Positions 30,940 through 32,427 of a stretch of DNA of 32,427 nt are shown one piece after another. A model generated the notes under the pieces. The model made no database searches. It had not been told where the DNA came from and saw only the letters and a program-made list of their open reading frames with translations. The DNA is taken from the NCBI RefSeq assembly GCF_000257905.1, contig NZ_AJJL01000062.1:1-32427 (forward strand). The letters are read 5' to 3'. The translations under genes and the position numbers were made by a program. How positions within the stretch are numbered: the first letter of the stretch is position 1; every line of letters begins with the position of its first letter. The stretch is from Streptococcus mitis SK579. GTDB taxonomy: Bacteria > Bacillota > Bacilli > Lactobacillales > Streptococcaceae.

Positions 30940-31234
30940 AAATAACCTCTCTATCATTCAAAAAATTTTTCTTAACTAACTTCCCAATATTCGTTTTGGG
31001 AGAAAGTAAATCACTAACCAATAGAATATCTATATTACCATCAAAAATAGTTAAAAGCCTACCATATACATCAAAATATATCGAATCATCCTCTAACTCC
31101 AAAGCAATATCAACATCACTTTTTCCATCAGCTTCACCCCTAGCATAAGAGCCAAATAGATAAATTTTAGATAAATCATATTGTTTAGCAATAGGAACAA
31201 TTTTTTCCTTTATCTGATCTATTGTATAAACCAT
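30920..31234 (-). CDS. mntA: MntA-like minimal nucleotidyltransferase antitoxin
   Basis: 104 residues. The nucleotidyltransferase motif is FGSYARGEADGKSDVDIAL, that is GS-x10-D-x-D with Gly28, Ser29, Asp40 and Asp42. Start at the second Met (31234), preceded by AAAGGGG at seven bases; the first Met at 31255 has no ribosome site. It is expected to AMPylate HepT. Only 45 bp separate it from the RelB/DinJ-type gene upstream and no strong promoter is visible there, so the two may share a transcript. Confidence 0.9.
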   Translation of the reverse strand: MVYTIDQIKEKIVPIAKQYDLSKIYLFGSYARGEADGKSDVDIALELEDDSIYFDVYGRLLTIFDGNIDILLVSDLLSPKTNIGKLVKKNFLNDREVIYEKSIS

Positions 31235-31279
31235 AACTAAACCCCTTTGTATCATATATAGCCATACTTTTATTTCAGC

Positions 31280-31441
31280 TTACTCAGAATCAAGTTTAAC
31301 ATCAAAAGGAATGCTTCTTGTCAAGACACTTTGCTTCAAAAATAACTTCACAGCAGTTGACATATCCAACCCCAACTCATTAAAAATTGCAGTCGCTTCT
31401 TTTTTCAATTCATCATCTACTCTTACAGCAATTTGTGACAT
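31280..31441 (-). CDS. RelB/DinJ-type ribbon-helix-helix antitoxin
   Basis: 53 residues starting MSQIAVRVDDELKKEATAIF, with LGLDMSTAVKLFLKQSV next: the ribbon-helix-helix DNA-binding fold of RelB/DinJ antitoxins. AAAAGGAG lies seven bases before the ATG and a promoter at 31471-31499. The expected RelE/YafQ toxin is absent; mntA and hepT follow instead. The usual DinJ is about 85 residues, so the toxin-neutralising tail is short. It may be an orphan antitoxin or the transcriptional regulator of the mntA-hepT genes. Confidence 0.85.
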   Translation of the reverse strand: MSQIAVRVDDELKKEATAIFNELGLDMSTAVKLFLKQSVLTRSIPFDVKLDSE

Positions 31442-31470
31442 AGCATTTCTCCTTTTATTCTTGTATATCT

Positions 31471-31499
31471 ATTGTATCACTTTTACCAATACATATCAA
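31471..31499 (-). promoter_or_regulatory. Promoter of the RelB/DinJ-type gene
   Basis: On the minus strand TTGATA (31494-31499), 17 bp, TACAAT (31471-31476). A GTATATC/GATAC imperfect palindrome at the -10 may be its operator. Confidence 0.65.
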
Positions 31500-31530
31500 A
31501 CTTATTCCCTAATAAATACAGTCTTTAAAT

Positions 31531-31908
31531 TTAAACTTGCAACTTCTGCTCTAATGCTTGTGCCAAAACTTCTGAATAGTTAATCTTTTCTCGATCAGCA
31601 AGACGAACTAGCCATTCAGGAACGGTCACGTTCTTTCTAATCGCCTTGTTACTTCTCACAAAAGGCGCAGGATCAACTTGAATCATTGATACAAAACCAT
31701 CTGAAACTTCAATCTTTAAAATATCACTTGGAGTAGGCAACGCCATCCCTTCATCGATATAAGAAGCTAAAACATTTTCAAGCATTTCTCGAGCATTTTT
31801 CATCGCTTCTTCGATATTTTTTCCTTCTGTACCACCACCAAATTCTGGAAATTCTACCCAATATCCTGTTCCTTCTTTATGAAAAATAGCTGGATACGTT
31901 TTTAACAT
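31531..31908 (-). CDS. hicB: HicB antitoxin
   Basis: 125 residues. The partial RNase-H-like HicB domain comes first (YPAIFHKEGTGYWVEFPEF, then TEGKNIEEAMKNAREML) and a C-terminal ribbon-helix-helix follows (NVTVPEWLVRLADREKINYS). It neutralises HicA and represses the hicAB promoter. The ATG at 31908 has GAGG upstream, in a 17-bp tandem duplication that also creates a decoy start. It follows hicA by 57 bp. Confidence 0.93.
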   Translation of the reverse strand: MLKTYPAIFHKEGTGYWVEFPEFGGGTEGKNIEEAMKNAREMLENVLASYIDEGMALPTPSDILKIEVSDGFVSMIQVDPAPFVRSNKAIRKNVTVPEWLVRLADREKINYSEVLAQALEQKLQV

Positions 31909-31936
31909 TCTACTACCTCCAACATTCTACTACCTC
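31904..31936. repeat. 17-bp tandem duplication of the hicB ribosome site and start
   Basis: AACATTCTACTACCTC occurs at 31904-31919 and 31921-31936. On the minus strand each holds GAGG-N7-ATG. The upstream ATG opens a 7-codon frame whose TAA overlaps the true hicB start. Confidence 0.85.
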
Positions 31937-31965
31937 TGATGTAAAAAGACTTAGGAAAGTAAAAA

Positions 31966-32154
31966 TTACAATCCTAAATCTTTGAGAATCTTTCTCTCCA
32001 ATCCCTTTCCCAAATCTTCATTTCCATGAACTGGAATCGTGACAAGATAAGAAAAACCCTCTTTCTTAAAATGATGATGACTTCCTCTTTGACGAACTTC
32101 AACCCATCCATTCTCAAGAGCTAGTTTCACCATTTCTTTACCTGTAAGTGGCAT
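31966..32154 (-). CDS. hicA: HicA mRNA interferase toxin
   Basis: 62 residues, full length for HicA: a dsRBD-like fold with MVKLALENGWVEVRQRGSHH and the active-site His in the GSHHHF motif (His26-28), then YLVTIPVHGNEDLGKGLERK and ILKDLG at the end. It degrades mRNA when HicB is lost. AGGAGG precedes the ATG, with a longish 12-base spacing that may limit toxin synthesis. Its promoter at 32183-32211 is perfect consensus and carries a palindrome. Confidence 0.94.
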   Translation of the reverse strand: MPLTGKEMVKLALENGWVEVRQRGSHHHFKKEGFSYLVTIPVHGNEDLGKGLERKILKDLGL

Positions 32155-32182
32155 ATATTATTGTTACCTCCTTACACTTACT

Positions 32183-32211
32183 ATTATACGCATTATGTGT
32201 ATAATTGTCAA
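32183..32211 (-). promoter_or_regulatory. hicAB promoter and operator
   Basis: On the minus strand TTGACA (32206-32211), 17 bp, TATAAT (32183-32188). The arms ATTATAC (32183-32189) and GTATAAT (32199-32205) cover the -10 and spacer and are a likely HicB operator. Confidence 0.85.
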
Positions 32212-32253
32212 ATTAAAACAAACCACTTTTTTCTCAATAACTACAAAATAAAA

Positions 32254-32273
32254 TAGACCAGCTTCCTGATCTA
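32254..32273 (-). terminator. Terminator facing the right end
   Basis: TAGACCAG/CTGATCTA, 8 bp (G:U allowed on the minus strand), loop of 4, followed by TTTTATTTT on the minus strand. It would stop transcription entering from the right flank. Confidence 0.6.
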
Positions 32274-32296
32274 CTTTATTCTATATTCATTGACTT

Positions 32297-32314
32297 TTGG
32301 TCAAATTTTGGTCA
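32297..32314. repeat. Right copy of the 18-bp end repeat (candidate integrase site)
   Basis: Identical to 63-80. A further TTTGGTCAAAG follows at 32318-32328, giving three TTGGTCA units here. Confidence 0.6.
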
Positions 32315-32365
32315 CACTTTGGTCAAAGATTCCAAAAATACTAACCTATTTTAAAAAACTAAATT

Positions 32366-32377
32366 GTGATGATTGCC
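32366..32377. repeat. 12-bp repeat inverted relative to the site upstream of int
   Basis: GTGATGATTGCC is the exact reverse complement of 1257-1268. It lies outside the TTGGTCA cluster, so the true right end may be further out than the window shows. Confidence 0.4.
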
Positions 32378-32427
32378 CATAAACAAACACTTTGAATGTT
32401 CTTTATGCTTCTTTACATTTCTAAAAA

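Overview
The window is an AT-rich integrative and conjugative element (ICE) of the Tn916/ICEBs1/ICESt3 superfamily, almost certainly from a Streptococcus and perhaps an oral or mitis-group species (inference). It carries streptococcal-type LPXTG surface proteins, an antigen I/II-type adhesin, a MobT relaxase, an FtsK-like coupling protein and a Gram-positive Tcp/VirB-type secretion apparatus. No antibiotic-resistance gene, rRNA, insertion sequence or CRISPR array is visible.

Layout. 1-2912: a tyrosine integrase, a DUF771 excisionase-like protein and three small membrane proteins, all on the minus strand. 3077-17700: the minus-strand transfer region. Read in the direction of transcription it runs: two small proteins in the place of Tn916 Orf23/Orf22, the TcpA coupling protein, an oriT-like intergenic region, the MobT relaxase, a block of small acidic proteins with ArdA-like features, then TcpC, TcpD-like, TcpE, VirB4, VirB6, a lysozyme-CHAP hydrolase and a small LPNTG protein. 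17791-25373: two large wall-anchored proteins, an antigen I/II-like adhesin and a CAP-domain Sec10/PgrA-like protein, each with its own promoter and terminator. 25432-26155: an Xre regulator and a small partner.

26156-27710 has no conventional gene. It holds an operator-like inverted repeat, a purine-rich minus-strand stretch with two mini-ORFs, two related 47-49-residue hydrophobic basic peptides on the plus strand, and a perfect-consensus promoter firing into a roughly 55-nt RNA with its own terminator. This is the least explained part of the window and the best candidate for an undescribed system.

27711-30132: a small basic protein, a convergent small protein, an Xre regulator, an Mrr-like endonuclease with a zinc ribbon, then a second Xre regulator and an ImmA-like metalloprotease, with recurring ATCAnnTGAT palindromes. 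30239-32154: stabilisation genes on the minus strand, namely a RelB/DinJ-type antitoxin, MntA/HepT and HicA/HicB. The ends carry matching TTTGGTCA-type repeats that look like integrase sites.

How it fits together. Int and the DUF771 protein would excise the element. The MobT relaxase would nick at the oriT-like region, TcpA would pass the strand to the VirB4/VirB6/TcpC channel, and the hydrolase would open the wall. Surface proteins would promote or exclude contacts, ArdA-like proteins would protect incoming DNA, the Xre/ImmA pair would hold the element quiet, and the TA modules would retain it. Domain assignments come from reading motifs; no database search was run.
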